DNA from: Bordetella ansorpii | GTDB taxonomy: Bacteria > Pseudomonadota > Gammaproteobacteria > Burkholderiales > Burkholderiaceae_B | Direction: 5' to 3' | Assembly (NCBI RefSeq): GCF_900078705.1 | Contig: NZ_FKIF01000008.1 | Location: 186,001 to 250,000, forward strand | DNA length: 64,000 nt | Shown: positions 1-8,520 of the stretch, piece after piece | Layout of the letters: each line of letters starts with the position of its first letter | Position numbering within the stretch: the first letter of the stretch is position 1 | Made by a program: the position numbers and the translations under genes | Notes under the pieces: model-generated | What the model saw: only the letters and a program-made list of their open reading frames with translations | The model's database searches: none | What the model was told of the DNA's origin: nothing

Positions 1-751
1 GATGGCCCGTCGCTCCAGCTAGAGCGTCGCCAACCTCTAGCAAGACGGCTAGTTCGAATTTGCGCCATGTCTCCATCCCAGGCAAGGTGTCACCAGCCAA
101 CAGCGCAGCCACACTCTCCGGCTGGAGCGCATCTATGCCAGCAAGGGTGGAGGCACAATCCCAAGAGAGCCGGTAAAGCGGTGCCCTGGCTTTGGCAGCC
201 TGCCTGCGCTCGTGCGATCCAATTCTCGCCCGTCCAGCAGGCGTGGCCAGCAGGTCTCTCATGGGAGCTACCTTTAGGGCATCGTCGAGAATGGCAAGCC
301 GCTCCTTGGCTGGGCCATCGAACAATCCACCTCTCACATGTAGCGCCGCCGCCCGGAGAGCCTTCCTTGCGGCGTCGAGGGTCTTTGCGAGCACGCGGTT
401 AGGGCCAGCTAACCAGGTTGCAGAAATCTCCGTCACGACGAACGCGGAAGGATCGAGCGTGATGGCTTGCAAGAGTGCTGAAGCCGCCGCGTCGGGTGGG
501 CCAGGGATCTCGCCGGAGACCTCCCGGCGGAAGCCGTCAAGTGCCGGAGATACTTCGCGTGGCCTCGTGGCAAGGCGAGCCGCCAATGCACCGACCGGCC
601 GGGAGAGTGCCCACCACATCCTGAGAGCATCTATATCCTCGTGGCGCACGGGGGCCACCGGCCCGTTATATGGAGACCGAGGCCCCTTGCTGAGCCAACG
701 GAGTAGGCCACGCAGGCAGATCTCATCCAAATCGGATGCAGAGACTGTCAA
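1..751 (-). CDS. Unknown protein coupled to the McrB-like ATPase (C-terminus outside window)
   Basis: An open frame runs from a TTG at 751 to the window edge with no stop, about 250 residues. The TTG overlaps the TGA of the preceding AAA+ gene (TTGA), the usual sign of translational coupling. The visible part is mostly helical (for example DALRMWWALSRP and RKALRAAALHVRGGL) and I recognise no domain. In McrBC-like pairs the ATPase is followed by a partner or nuclease subunit, so it may be the effector partner. The N-terminal part does not look like McrC. The first in-frame ATG is at 619, so the start is uncertain. Confidence 0.55.
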   Translation of the reverse strand, partial: MTVSASDLDEICLRGLLRWLSKGPRSPYNGPVAPVRHEDIDALRMWWALSRPVGALAARLATRPREVSPALDGFRREVSGEIPGPPDAAASALLQAITLDPSAFVVTEISATWLAGPNRVLAKTLDAARKALRAAALHVRGGLFDGPAKERLAILDDALKVAPMRDLLATPAGRARIGSHERRQAAKARAPLYRLSWDCASTLAGIDALQPESVAALLAGDTLPGMETWRKFELAVLLEVGDALAGATGH

Positions 752-2439
752 GCCGAGAACTCCGCGCAGTCGAGGGCTAGCCTCTCCGCTCTTCCCATGT
801 CGAGCGCCCATTCAGCAGAAATGCCGGTGGCTAGGTCGCCCGCCTCACGAGGGGAAAGTCCATCCATTAGGGGAAGGACGCACATGCGAAATGCGGAAAG
901 GAATGGCTCGGCGGTCGCACCGGCTGGCAGTGCAAAAAGATCGGCGGCGGGATCGAGAGCCTGGATCGTTCTGATGAAATCGACAATGGGCGCTCCGCCA
1001 ATTTCTCGGATGGTATTGACAGATCTCCACATCGCTCCAATAGGATTCACGGGAATGGGGTTAGGAACCGCGACACCGATTCTATTCGCCATTTCAGAGA
1101 CAAATACATCGAGATCGGCTGGAGCCCCGACCTTAATCCAGGCAAAGCGCCGGCTGAGAGCATATGAGATTTGACCCAGTTGAGTCTTGTCATAGGTGTT
1201 CAGTGTGCAGATAAGACGCCAAGCAGAATCCGGCGCATGCTCATGGGCCGCCATGCCGGGACGTGGCTCGGGATGGATGATGTGAAATGGGCTGGTCGGA
1301 TCGGCCGCATCTACACGGCACGGTAGAGTTGAGGACTGACCAGAGAGGATGGAGAACATCGGTCCAAGTACCTTGTCGATGGGACAGCGGTTAAGCTCGT
1401 CGATGATGGCCGGTTTGTCGAAATTCCTAAGGAGTGCACCGGGGATAAATCCGATAGCTCCTCCGCCGAGCGGTTGGTATCCGCCGACGAGATCCTGTTG
1501 ACTCCATGCTGATGAGGCGGTGAGCATTAGGTAAGAACCGTCGCCATCGTCCCTCTCAGAAAGTTCCCGAGCCAGATACTCGGCCAGAGTCGTTTTACCC
1601 GTGCCGGGCGGACCGTACAGGATAATGTGGCGTTTGCCGGAATTGACTGCGGCTTCGATCTGCCGATAGACCGATGGATCGATCCCGACGAGCGTTGTGT
1701 CTTCGGCAAGCACGAATGGGGTTTGGCCAGGTGCTGGCGCAAACACGGCCGCTAGATCGGTAACGAAACGGTCGCGGTCGGTGTCCTGCGTTCCGTCATA
1801 TAGGGTAGCGCCCAAAAATTGGGCGGTGGCAGCACCGACCTCGTCGTAGGTTGTCCCCGCCGCAGCAGTCAGAGTAACCGGTGCTTTGACGACGGCACGG
1901 AATGCGAGCGGATAGCTCGCCCTGGCGGTTCCGCCACCAAAATTAACCGTACCGTTCACTGGGTTAAAGTCGGTGAGTGGATCACCTGACGTTCCTGCCG
2001 GAAGCGGTATAGCGAAAGCCACCACAAGGAGGTATTCCCAGCCGGTAGGAAAAATCCACGCTGCGTCCGGGCCGGCCGGCTTCACGGCTGGCATAACTCT
2101 GAAAGCGCACACTGCGCAAGAGCCGTCCCGATTGTTAATATATCCAATGGTTCGGCTCATGCCCATAGGCTGCCCCGCGGGGTCAAGGGCGAACCGTGTG
2201 GCTACGCCGCCTTCGACTTGCCCCTCGACCTGGAGTATCCAACGGGGGGGCTTGCTTGAGACCGTATGAGGGTTCTGCCAGAAACCTGCCGTTGTGCTTA
2301 CGGGCTCACCCAAGGTTAGCGCCTTAGTCCCCGAACTCTTGATCGACAGACCGCGTGGACCAAGCATCGAGGTCTGGACATCGTCTTTGAGCGCTTTGAA
2401 CACTCCGAGAATATCTTGAGTTGGCAGAGGAGCGGCCAT
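748..2439 (-). CDS. McrB-like AAA+ ATPase/GTPase
   Basis: A 563-residue protein. Roughly the first 250 residues are a domain I do not recognise; the C-terminal half is a MoxR/McrB-type AAA+ module. Visible motifs are Walker A GPPGTGKTT near residue 275, Walker B AIIDELNR, and a CTLNTYDKTQLGQ segment resembling the McrB NTxD motif followed by the LSRRFAWI arginine-finger region. McrB proteins form rings that drive a partner nuclease on modified DNA. That fits its place between a methyltransferase gene and a coupled unknown gene. The ATG at 2439 is chosen because AAGGAAAGG lies just upstream; an in-frame upstream ATG at 2505 lacks this. The N-terminal domain may be the DNA- or ligand-sensing part (inference). 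Confidence 0.75.
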   Translation of the reverse strand: MAAPLPTQDILGVFKALKDDVQTSMLGPRGLSIKSSGTKALTLGEPVSTTAGFWQNPHTVSSKPPRWILQVEGQVEGGVATRFALDPAGQPMGMSRTIGYINNRDGSCAVCAFRVMPAVKPAGPDAAWIFPTGWEYLLVVAFAIPLPAGTSGDPLTDFNPVNGTVNFGGGTARASYPLAFRAVVKAPVTLTAAAGTTYDEVGAATAQFLGATLYDGTQDTDRDRFVTDLAAVFAPAPGQTPFVLAEDTTLVGIDPSVYRQIEAAVNSGKRHIILYGPPGTGKTTLAEYLARELSERDDGDGSYLMLTASSAWSQQDLVGGYQPLGGGAIGFIPGALLRNFDKPAIIDELNRCPIDKVLGPMFSILSGQSSTLPCRVDAADPTSPFHIIHPEPRPGMAAHEHAPDSAWRLICTLNTYDKTQLGQISYALSRRFAWIKVGAPADLDVFVSEMANRIGVAVPNPIPVNPIGAMWRSVNTIREIGGAPIVDFIRTIQALDPAADLFALPAGATAEPFLSAFRMCVLPLMDGLSPREAGDLATGISAEWALDMGRAERLALDCAEFSA

Positions 2440-2549
2440 GCCTTTCCTTTTCGTTCTTGTTTTTCCAAAGGCGGATATTTTCCGGGCTTGGAAAGTACAG
2501 GTCAACTATTCGGCAAACACTGTATCATCAAACAGATCAAAGCCGAGCG

Positions 2550-2565
2550 AAGCGGTGAACCGCTT
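2550..2565. repeat. Palindrome upstream of the AAA+ gene
   Basis: AAGCGGT and ACCGCTT are perfect 7-base inverted arms separated by GA, in the 220-base gap between the methyltransferase stop and the AAA+ start. It could be an operator or a weak hairpin. Function unknown. Confidence 0.35.
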
Positions 2566-2659
2566 AGATCTGAAGAGCGAGAGTCTGGTGACTTAGACGG
2601 CAAACTTGCGGCTACAAACTTGCCGCCCCCTTCTCGCTAAACCTATTTACAGTCGGCGT

Positions 2660-3838
2660 CTATCTTGTTGCGCCACCGTTTGCAACGAGCGGTACTTGAG
2701 TCTCATCTACGGGCTGTGAGCATGGCGTACTGATAGAGTAATTAGCGGGACGCGAGCGCGTCGTCTCCATTCCGTGTTGGAAGCGAGCCATCGCTCCACG
2801 AATATACTCACTCGAGAGCTCGATACAAGCCCACTTGCGATGCAAGTTTTCTGCAACCATGCCAGTAACGCACGATCCTGCGAATGGATCAATCACCAAG
2901 TCACCCGGGTCAGTCAACATCCGTATGAAATATTCGGGAAGCAATGCCGGAAACCGAGCTGGATGAATATCGATTCCGTTTTTTCGACAATAGTCCTGAT
3001 ATTGCCCATTGCTTTCTGTGTTGGCAATAGCGAGTAAGTTTGGAGGTACAGACCCACCATTGTCCTTCGAGAATTTCTCCGAGATATCATGCCCCGATGG
3101 TCGAAGCTTTGCTTTGTAGCCGTTTCTTAGAAGCCCTTTCATAGAGTCTGAATACGGTGCCAAGATACGTTTGTTATTTGCCTTTGGATATGGCGTTTTC
3201 GAGAGCCACCATACGCAGTTAACAGCGTCCTTCACGCGCACCCTACGAATGTTTACCCATTCAGCCGGGGATGGCAGTTTTGCAGGATTCCACCAGTAGT
3301 GCTCTTGTGCAAGATGGAATCCAAACTCTTCACAAAGCATAATTAAAAGCTTGAAGTGATAGAGCGATCGCGTTGGCATGCCAGGTTTCCATGCACCTCC
3401 GATGTCGATCACCAAACTTCCATCATCGCGTAACGCCCGATTGAATCCTTCGGCAAATGGCCGAAACCAGTCGCAATAGGCCGCTGCGTCTTCATTGCCA
3501 TAGGACTTCTTGCGCACCAAGCCGAATGGGGGGGAGGTCATGATCAGGTTGACGGAATTGGGCTTCGCTCGGTGATGTAGGTACTCGAGCGAGTTTCCGT
3601 TATAGATTTTCCCCAACTTGGTTTCATGGGCGACTGAGAAGGGGCCATAGCTTTCACCATTAACCCGTTCGGGCTTCTTGTCTTGCTTGGCTGCTACGTT
3701 ATGTAGATGACGAATGTAGTCGCTTAGCGACTTGAATCCCAGCACATTGGATGTCGCCTCCATTTCGTGCCGCTCATTGAGCGTTAGCCGAAGGCTCGCG
3801 ATGTTATCTCGAGGTTCGGAGATATGCGGACGGGCCAT
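2660..3838 (-). CDS. DNA methyltransferase (beta class, probably N4-cytosine) with N-terminal RHH domain
   Basis: A 392-residue modification enzyme. Motif IV (TSPPFGL) comes before motif I (DPFAGSCVTG), the beta-class order; SPPF is typical of N4-cytosine enzymes of the PvuII/DUF559-neighbour type. The C-terminal FxGxG-equivalent region is followed by EYIRGAMARF. Residues about 10-50 (ASLRLTLNERHEME, then LGFKSLSDYIRHL) look like a CopG/Arc ribbon-helix-helix domain, unusual for a methyltransferase and suggesting it represses its own transcription. The start at 3838 has GAGGAAA upstream; the longer frame to 3910 does not. It is divergent from an HNH endonuclease gene, together forming a probable type II restriction-modification system. 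Confidence 0.85.
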   Translation of the reverse strand: MARPHISEPRDNIASLRLTLNERHEMEATSNVLGFKSLSDYIRHLHNVAAKQDKKPERVNGESYGPFSVAHETKLGKIYNGNSLEYLHHRAKPNSVNLIMTSPPFGLVRKKSYGNEDAAAYCDWFRPFAEGFNRALRDDGSLVIDIGGAWKPGMPTRSLYHFKLLIMLCEEFGFHLAQEHYWWNPAKLPSPAEWVNIRRVRVKDAVNCVWWLSKTPYPKANNKRILAPYSDSMKGLLRNGYKAKLRPSGHDISEKFSKDNGGSVPPNLLAIANTESNGQYQDYCRKNGIDIHPARFPALLPEYFIRMLTDPGDLVIDPFAGSCVTGMVAENLHRKWACIELSSEYIRGAMARFQHGMETTRSRPANYSISTPCSQPVDETQVPLVANGGATR

Positions 3839-3857
3839 GCGTTTCCTCAAAATTTGC

Positions 3858-3874
3858 GCATGTTTTTCACATGC
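3858..3874. promoter_or_regulatory. Inverted repeat in the methyltransferase/endonuclease intergenic region
   Basis: GCATGT and ACATGC are perfect 6-base inverted arms separated by 5 bases. They lie 19 bases upstream of the methyltransferase start, where a bound repressor would block transcription or translation initiation. A candidate operator for the RHH domain of the methyltransferase (inference). Confidence 0.4.
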
Positions 3875-3890
3875 ATTTAACTGGCAGTTT

Positions 3891-3903
3891 ATTGTAATAC
3901 AAT
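3891..3903. promoter_or_regulatory. Palindrome ATTGTAATACAAT, candidate operator
   Basis: A 13-base near-perfect palindrome in the divergent promoter region between the methyltransferase and HNH endonuclease genes. On the minus strand TTGTAT, 17 bases, then TAAATG could serve as the methyltransferase promoter and would overlap this palindrome. A second candidate operator; function inferred from position only. Confidence 0.4.
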
Positions 3904-4004
3904 AACCCAAGATAGTGGTAGAATTTCTTTTGCAAGAAGACTCGCTAGAGAGCCCTCATCGGAAGGTAGGTATGATCTAGCAATGGCATTCACATGAGGG
4001 GTCT

Positions 4005-4979
4005 ATGGCATCCATTTCGAAAACCGATCTTTTGGCGGAATTGCTTGATGGAGTAAGAGCAGGAGGTTGGGTCCCTTTTGTCCTGGAAGAGAAGCATCCC
4101 TTTTTGCTCAAGGCTACGAAGGCCAACAAGAGCATCGAGTTTCGGGTTTACATTTGGAACTGTACGCACGGTGGTAAAAGTCGCGCACGAGACGAGTATC
4201 GAGTCCAATTCACGACAATGCCGCGCCAGCGGCTTCAAGAGAAAACACTACTGCTGGGCTGGCACGATGACACTCAGGTATTTGCCGCGTGGGATATAAC
4301 CACCCACGACAATCAAGATTCGATATCACCATCTGCGCAGATCAAGCTGAGCACCTTACAAGCAGCTCATGATGGGGCGTTTGCGACGCAGAAGAAAGAC
4401 AACGAAATTGTTGTCGCATTTCAACCATTTCTATTAATCGAATACGTGCAGGCGTTCTCGTTGCTGCATAGTTCAGGTAAAGCTCATCGAGACATAGCAC
4501 TGCTTGATGATCTCGAATCGCTGGATGACGAAGAAATTGCAGGCATATCAAACAAAGAGCGCCGAACGGTAATTGCTACAATCAAGAAAAAGTATCGAGA
4601 ACGCAGTTTCCGAGAGAAGGTGCTTCAGGCATACAAAAATCGGTGCGCTTTCTGCCGTGTACAGTTGGGCTTGCTAGATGCTGCCCACATCATCCCAGTC
4701 TCGGCACCGGGAAGCACGGATGAGGTCGTGAATGGTGTAGCGCTATGCAAACTTCATCATTTGGCATATGACACCAACTTAGTGGCATTTGATCAAGATT
4801 ACAAAATAAAAGTGAGCGCAGCCCGAGTACGGCAGTTGTCAAATGCAGATTTGAGCGGAGGTTTGAAAGGTTTTAAAGCGGCTCTTGAGGGGAGCCTCGC
4901 GCTTCCAGATAATGCTCGACATCATCCGAATCGTGGGTACATTCGGACCTCGCTTCGGCTCCGGGGGTGGAAACCGTAG
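4005..4979 (+). CDS. HNH restriction endonuclease
   Basis: A 324-residue protein. The C-terminal third holds a complete HNH nuclease site: YKNRCAFC, LLDAAHIIP, then ALCKLHHLAYDTNLVAFD, with two zinc-type cysteines (CAFC). Roughly the first 180 residues are a separate, probably specificity, domain with IEFRVYIWN and GWHDDTQVFAAWD resembling N-terminal domains of type II HNH enzymes. Divergent from the m4C-type methyltransferase across a 166-base promoter region, so the two are read as a restriction-modification pair. No controller (C) protein gene is present, which fits the RHH-bearing methyltransferase acting as controller. Confidence 0.8.
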   Translation: MASISKTDLLAELLDGVRAGGWVPFVLEEKHPFLLKATKANKSIEFRVYIWNCTHGGKSRARDEYRVQFTTMPRQRLQEKTLLLGWHDDTQVFAAWDITTHDNQDSISPSAQIKLSTLQAAHDGAFATQKKDNEIVVAFQPFLLIEYVQAFSLLHSSGKAHRDIALLDDLESLDDEEIAGISNKERRTVIATIKKKYRERSFREKVLQAYKNRCAFCRVQLGLLDAAHIIPVSAPGSTDEVVNGVALCKLHHLAYDTNLVAFDQDYKIKVSAARVRQLSNADLSGGLKGFKAALEGSLALPDNARHHPNRGYIRTSLRLRGWKP

Positions 4980-5186
4980 AAACGCTTTGAAGACGGCATA
5001 TGCCATCATGTACGCACTTTAGTCGGCAGCACATAAAGTACACGCTCGATGGACAAAAGTAGGTAGCGTGAGGTTCATTGCCGTGCCATGTAGGGCGCTA
5101 CTGCGATTTTCGATGCCTTTCGCAGATGAAAAATGATTGGCCAAAGCCAACTATCGCCCAAGATAGATGCTTGGGCGGTTTCCATA

Positions 5187-6113
5187 TCAGCATGACGGCT
5201 TCTTCCTGGCAGGAGGCGCGACTGCTAGTTTGCTGGCTTTGGACTGAATCTTGTCCGCAAGGCTGCTTGAGGGCGGTGAAACATTACCGCCATCCGGTCG
5301 TAGGCATGATGGTTTTTCAGAGAAAAACTCTTCCACTACAACCGGAATATCCTCCTCCGATTCCTCAACCGCGCCATTGGCATACCCGTGGCGGGCGGCT
5401 TTATCTAGCGCATCCTGATCGAAGCCGGCTTCGCGGCGCTGGGCTTTGAGCCGCTGCGCGTCCTTGATGGCATCCGCCAGCGACATCCCGCGGCCGACGA
5501 CCAGGTCCACGTAGTAAATGGCCGTACGAAAGCTCTGCGTGGTGGATTTGCCGCGCAGGCGCAGTTCCAACGGCAGGCAGGCCAGCAGTCCGCCCGAAAC
5601 GGCGTGGAAATAGCGCATCCGTGCCGCGAGCGTTCGGATCGAGTTGTACGACGTGGTGCGCAGCACGAAGGTACCCAGTTCGTCCTGATCGCCGATCACG
5701 ACATACAGCCGCCCGTAGGGCTTGCATTCCCGATTATGGAAACCGCAGCCGTCCGGTGCGGCGCAAGGCAGCGACTGCATCCCCTCGCTGGTCACGCGAC
5801 GGCAGGATTCGCCGTCGCCCATGCAGACGAGCCGCCCGTCCTCGCGATCGAAATAGGAATAGTCCGCTCGCAGGTTCAGGTCAGGATCGTTGAAGGGCAG
5901 CAGGATATTGATCGCCCGCAGCTTGTCGCCGCCATGCAGCTTGCGCTGCGCGTCGTCCTGGGGATGCAGCAGCCAGCCGTCGCGGGTCTGCACCTGCGTG
6001 GTGAGTTGAAATTCGTCGCTTTTCTCGGGAAGCCGTTTGCCGTTCTTCTCCACGACACGGCCAATGGAAATCCGCCCGACCACGGGCGGAGTGATCGCCA
6101 AGCCTTTCAGCAT
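5187..6113 (-). CDS. Integrative-element protein, Gp3/recombination-directionality-factor-like
   Basis: A 308-residue protein of the family usually annotated on integrative elements as hydrolase or metal-binding protein. Its N-terminal half (GLAITPPVVGRISIGRVV, then cysteines in CMGDGESC, CAAPDGCGFHNREC) resembles the Gp3-like fold of phage recombination directionality factors; this assignment is tentative. The ATG at 6113 has TAGGAGAACG upstream; the longer frame to 6305 runs through a decayed neighbouring gene. The C-terminal tail is proline/serine/lysine-rich and looks disordered. It is the last gene of the minus-strand integrative-element cluster that begins at 9070. Confidence 0.6.
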   Translation of the reverse strand: MLKGLAITPPVVGRISIGRVVEKNGKRLPEKSDEFQLTTQVQTRDGWLLHPQDDAQRKLHGGDKLRAINILLPFNDPDLNLRADYSYFDREDGRLVCMGDGESCRRVTSEGMQSLPCAAPDGCGFHNRECKPYGRLYVVIGDQDELGTFVLRTTSYNSIRTLAARMRYFHAVSGGLLACLPLELRLRGKSTTQSFRTAIYYVDLVVGRGMSLADAIKDAQRLKAQRREAGFDQDALDKAARHGYANGAVEESEEDIPVVVEEFFSEKPSCLRPDGGNVSPPSSSLADKIQSKASKLAVAPPARKKPSC

Positions 6114-6133
6114 GATCGTTCTCCTATATACAG

Positions 6134-6408
6134 TTAGAGAGGGGGATACGGACGCAAACTGACTTCCGAAACAGGCATCCAGGGCGAGCCGGAATCGAGC
6201 AGATAGCGCGCGCCCGTGGGCGTAAAGGGCGCAAGGATGGGTGGGCCGGTAAAGGCCAGTGACACGAAGCCGGAATTCGACGCCGGCCGGGTTCGTGTAG
6301 ATCACGCGGTCCCTTGAATCGCAGGGGCCGGCCGTTCTCCGGAGCGAAGGGTTTCATGGCGTCATGCCATGCCACGACCCTTTCTACCCATTCGTGGTGG
6401 CTATTCAT
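6134..6408 (-). pseudogene. Small integrative-element gene broken by two single-G insertions
   Basis: Three frames join into one coherent protein of about 90 residues. They are MNSHHEWVERVVAWHDAM with APENGRPLRFK in the first frame, then VIYTNPAGVEFRLRV to HPCALYAHG in the second, then ARYLLDSGSPWMPVSEV to a TAA at 6134 in the third. Each switch is explained by one extra G in a GGG run (AAGGGACC and CACGGGCG). The ATG at 6408 overlaps the stop region of the upstream exonuclease gene. Either the gene is decayed or the assembly has two homopolymer errors. Function unknown. Confidence 0.75.
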
Positions 6409-6413
6409 ACTGC

Positions 6414-7403
6414 TCAATCCCGGATCAGAAATCGACGAGTTCCCGGTTTCGTGACGGCGTATTCGGCCACAAGCGCCGGGTGATCCAGCAGCAGTCGGTC
6501 CACGTCAAGCTCGGTGCTGTCCTGACTACGCCGAAACAGCACGCGGCCCGTCTCGAAACGGGCTTCGGAGGCGTCCCCCATCGCCTGCTGGAGGGTCTGC
6601 CGGAATTTTTCGGTCTGCGCCTCGCTGACCTTGATGGCCGCGCGCAGGTTGACCAGGTCAGCGAAGGTGGCCGACAAGTTCCGGTCGTCGCTGAAATCCA
6701 CGGCAGGGGCGTTGCCGGGGTAAAGCACGCGCAGGGCGCGATCCGCCGATTTCGAACCATCGGCCGGGGGCGGAGTGTCGCTGGTGACGTATTCCCAGAA
6801 CCCGGCCTCCAGGGTGATGAGGCGGGAGATCAGTTCGTCGTCGCGCAGGATGCGATGGACTTCCAGCCGTTGGCCGCAAATCAGGACGGCGACATGGGCA
6901 GCCTGCTTGCCCGTGACGGCAAGCTGATGCTGGACTTGGAGTTGCACGTATTCGGGTACGCCATCGCACCAGAGCTTCGCGCCGAATTCCCCCGCCGTCT
7001 TGCATTCCAGCAGTTGCACAAGCGGCGTGCCGACCACTTCCCGGTCGAGGTTGGCGAGCATGAACCTGAACTGCGGATGTTGTAGGACGGCGTTGACCTT
7101 GCGCACACGGTTGCCGGTCTGCTGCGTGTAGGCCGCCGCCACGATAGGTTCGAGGTAGGTTCCCCAATACGTCGGGTGGGTGGTGTCCTTGGGGTCGATC
7201 TTGGGCAAGTCAGCATCGCGGCCGGTCTTTTCCATCCAGAGTTCGAGTTGGGATTTGTAGGGCGACAAACCCACGGCAGCCGCGGCGTCCGAGCCGCCAA
7301 TGCCGGTCTTGCGGACTTCCAGCCAATCCGCCCGTTCGAGTTTGCGGGTATTGACCAGGCGCAGGGCGGGCCGGTTTTCCGATTTGTGCTTAGGTAATGC
7401 CAT
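6414..7403 (-). CDS. YqaJ-family exonuclease/recombinase
   Basis: A 329-residue member of the YqaJ/lambda-exonuclease (PD-(D/E)XK) family. Visible signatures are the N-terminal RKTGIGGSDAAAAVGLSPY, the catalytic region YLEPIVAAAYTQQTG, FRFMLANLDREV and the LLECKTAGEFG E-x-K motif. Such enzymes resect double-strand ends in phage-type recombination, usually with a RecT/Bet annealing protein, which is not present here. Preceded by a strong hairpin and a GGAGG site. It sits in the integrative-element cluster between the DUF932 gene and the frameshifted small gene. Confidence 0.85.
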   Translation of the reverse strand: MALPKHKSENRPALRLVNTRKLERADWLEVRKTGIGGSDAAAAVGLSPYKSQLELWMEKTGRDADLPKIDPKDTTHPTYWGTYLEPIVAAAYTQQTGNRVRKVNAVLQHPQFRFMLANLDREVVGTPLVQLLECKTAGEFGAKLWCDGVPEYVQLQVQHQLAVTGKQAAHVAVLICGQRLEVHRILRDDELISRLITLEAGFWEYVTSDTPPPADGSKSADRALRVLYPGNAPAVDFSDDRNLSATFADLVNLRAAIKVSEAQTEKFRQTLQQAMGDASEARFETGRVLFRRSQDSTELDVDRLLLDHPALVAEYAVTKPGTRRFLIRD

Positions 7404-7427
7404 TTCAGACCTCCATAATGCAAAAGC

Positions 7428-7451
7428 CCGGTAGCCGTGTGGGGCTACCGG
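7428..7451 (-). promoter_or_regulatory. Leader hairpin of the YqaJ-family gene
   Basis: CCGGTAGCC and GGCTACCGG form a perfect 9-base stem with a 6-base loop, 24 bases upstream of the start codon and just before the GGAGG ribosome site. On the minus strand it is followed by GCTTTTGC, too short a T-run for a convincing terminator. One of seven such leader hairpins in this island. Confidence 0.6.
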
Positions 7452-7478
7452 ACCTATGCCGTGTGATTGATGAATGGG

Positions 7479-8441
7479 TCATGCGACGAGTTTCAGCGCC
7501 TCGTCCCATGCTTTCTGCTTGAGGGTGGCGCCGGCACCGAACCAGGCGGCGTCCAGGCGGTGATCGTCAGAACGGGCGCGGCGGTGGTGGTCGACGTACT
7601 CGGTGATGGAATTGACCAGGCCCCAGGCCGTGCCGGAAGCAGAGGCCAGATTCGCCCCCTTGCCCTGACCGGCGTAAAGACCCTGGACAGCCTTCAGTCC
7701 TCGCTCGTTCAACCCGACCATTTGCTGTTTCGGGTTGTTCGTCGGATAGGTCAGAATCTTGCGAAAAAATGCCTCGGCCGCCGCATCTGCGACTTTGCGC
7801 TCGGCCAGGGCTTTCGTGCGGGCCATGAAACCATCCCAGGCCGACACGGTGATGCCAAGCTGGCGCTTGACGGCTTGGGGGTCGAATTGACTGCGATGAC
7901 CGACCTTCACGGCGCCGGAACTGTCGCCCAGTGCAATGGTGAGCGTGTTGTTGCAAACGACACGAATTGATGTGAACTGTGCCGTAGTCGCCAGCGTGCC
8001 ATCGCAGGCGGTAGCCAACAGCAGGTAGCCTTTGACTTCATCCTTGCCTTTCAGGCGGACGGATTGGCCGGTCTTGGCGAGCGCCCAGAATTTGCGACCT
8101 TCCTTCAGGATGCCAGCAGTTTCCAGTTCGTAGCCGCCCGCTTCGGTCAGGTCTCGGTAGAACTCCAGCACTTCGCGGGGCTGCACGACCTGAAAGCGTT
8201 TGGAGACGACCGAGAGCGGAGTCTTCGTGTCCGAACGGTACAGCACCTTCTGCTCGGGGAAGCCGTGGATGGAACCGAGCCCTTCACCGGGAATGACATA
8301 GCGCACATCAGCGGCCTCGATCTGCCAGGCCATGCCGGCTTCGCGTTGCCACATTTCGATGGGCTGCCTAGGGGAAAGCGGATTGCCCAGGCCATGCCAG
8401 GGTTCTTGACCGACATAGGCCATGGTTTGCACGAGATGCAT
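7479..8441 (-). CDS. DUF932 (phage/plasmid-like TIGR03299) protein
   Basis: A 320-residue protein starting MHLVQTMAYVGQEPWHGLG, the characteristic start of the DUF932 family, with KVLYRSDTKTPLSVVSKRF and TSIRVVCNNTLTIAL further in. The family is widespread on phages, plasmids and integrative elements, and its biochemical role is not established. GGAGAA precedes the ATG and a long hairpin lies immediately upstream. Neighbours are the glycine-zipper protein upstream and the YqaJ exonuclease downstream, a combination typical of integrative-element maintenance modules. Confidence 0.88.
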   Translation of the reverse strand: MHLVQTMAYVGQEPWHGLGNPLSPRQPIEMWQREAGMAWQIEAADVRYVIPGEGLGSIHGFPEQKVLYRSDTKTPLSVVSKRFQVVQPREVLEFYRDLTEAGGYELETAGILKEGRKFWALAKTGQSVRLKGKDEVKGYLLLATACDGTLATTAQFTSIRVVCNNTLTIALGDSSGAVKVGHRSQFDPQAVKRQLGITVSAWDGFMARTKALAERKVADAAAEAFFRKILTYPTNNPKQQMVGLNERGLKAVQGLYAGQGKGANLASASGTAWGLVNSITEYVDHHRRARSDDHRLDAAWFGAGATLKQKAWDEALKLVA

Positions 8442-8463
8442 TTGAATTCTCCACAGGGCATAC

Positions 8464-8491
8464 CGCCAGACCCCTTATAGGTGGTCTGGCG
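8464..8491 (-). promoter_or_regulatory. Leader hairpin of the DUF932 gene
   Basis: CGCCAGACC and GGTCTGGCG are perfect 9-base arms with a 10-base loop. The pairing continues outward (CATAC on both sides) with one bulged base. It ends 22 bases before the start codon, just upstream of the GTGGAGAA ribosome site. Confidence 0.6.
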
Positions 8492-8520
8492 TGTATGACG
8501 TTGAAATGAAAGAGGGGTGA

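Noticed and set aside
192-974. 260-residue plus-strand frame
   Set aside because: Antisense to the coupled partner gene and the AAA+ gene; no ribosome site and no protein family.
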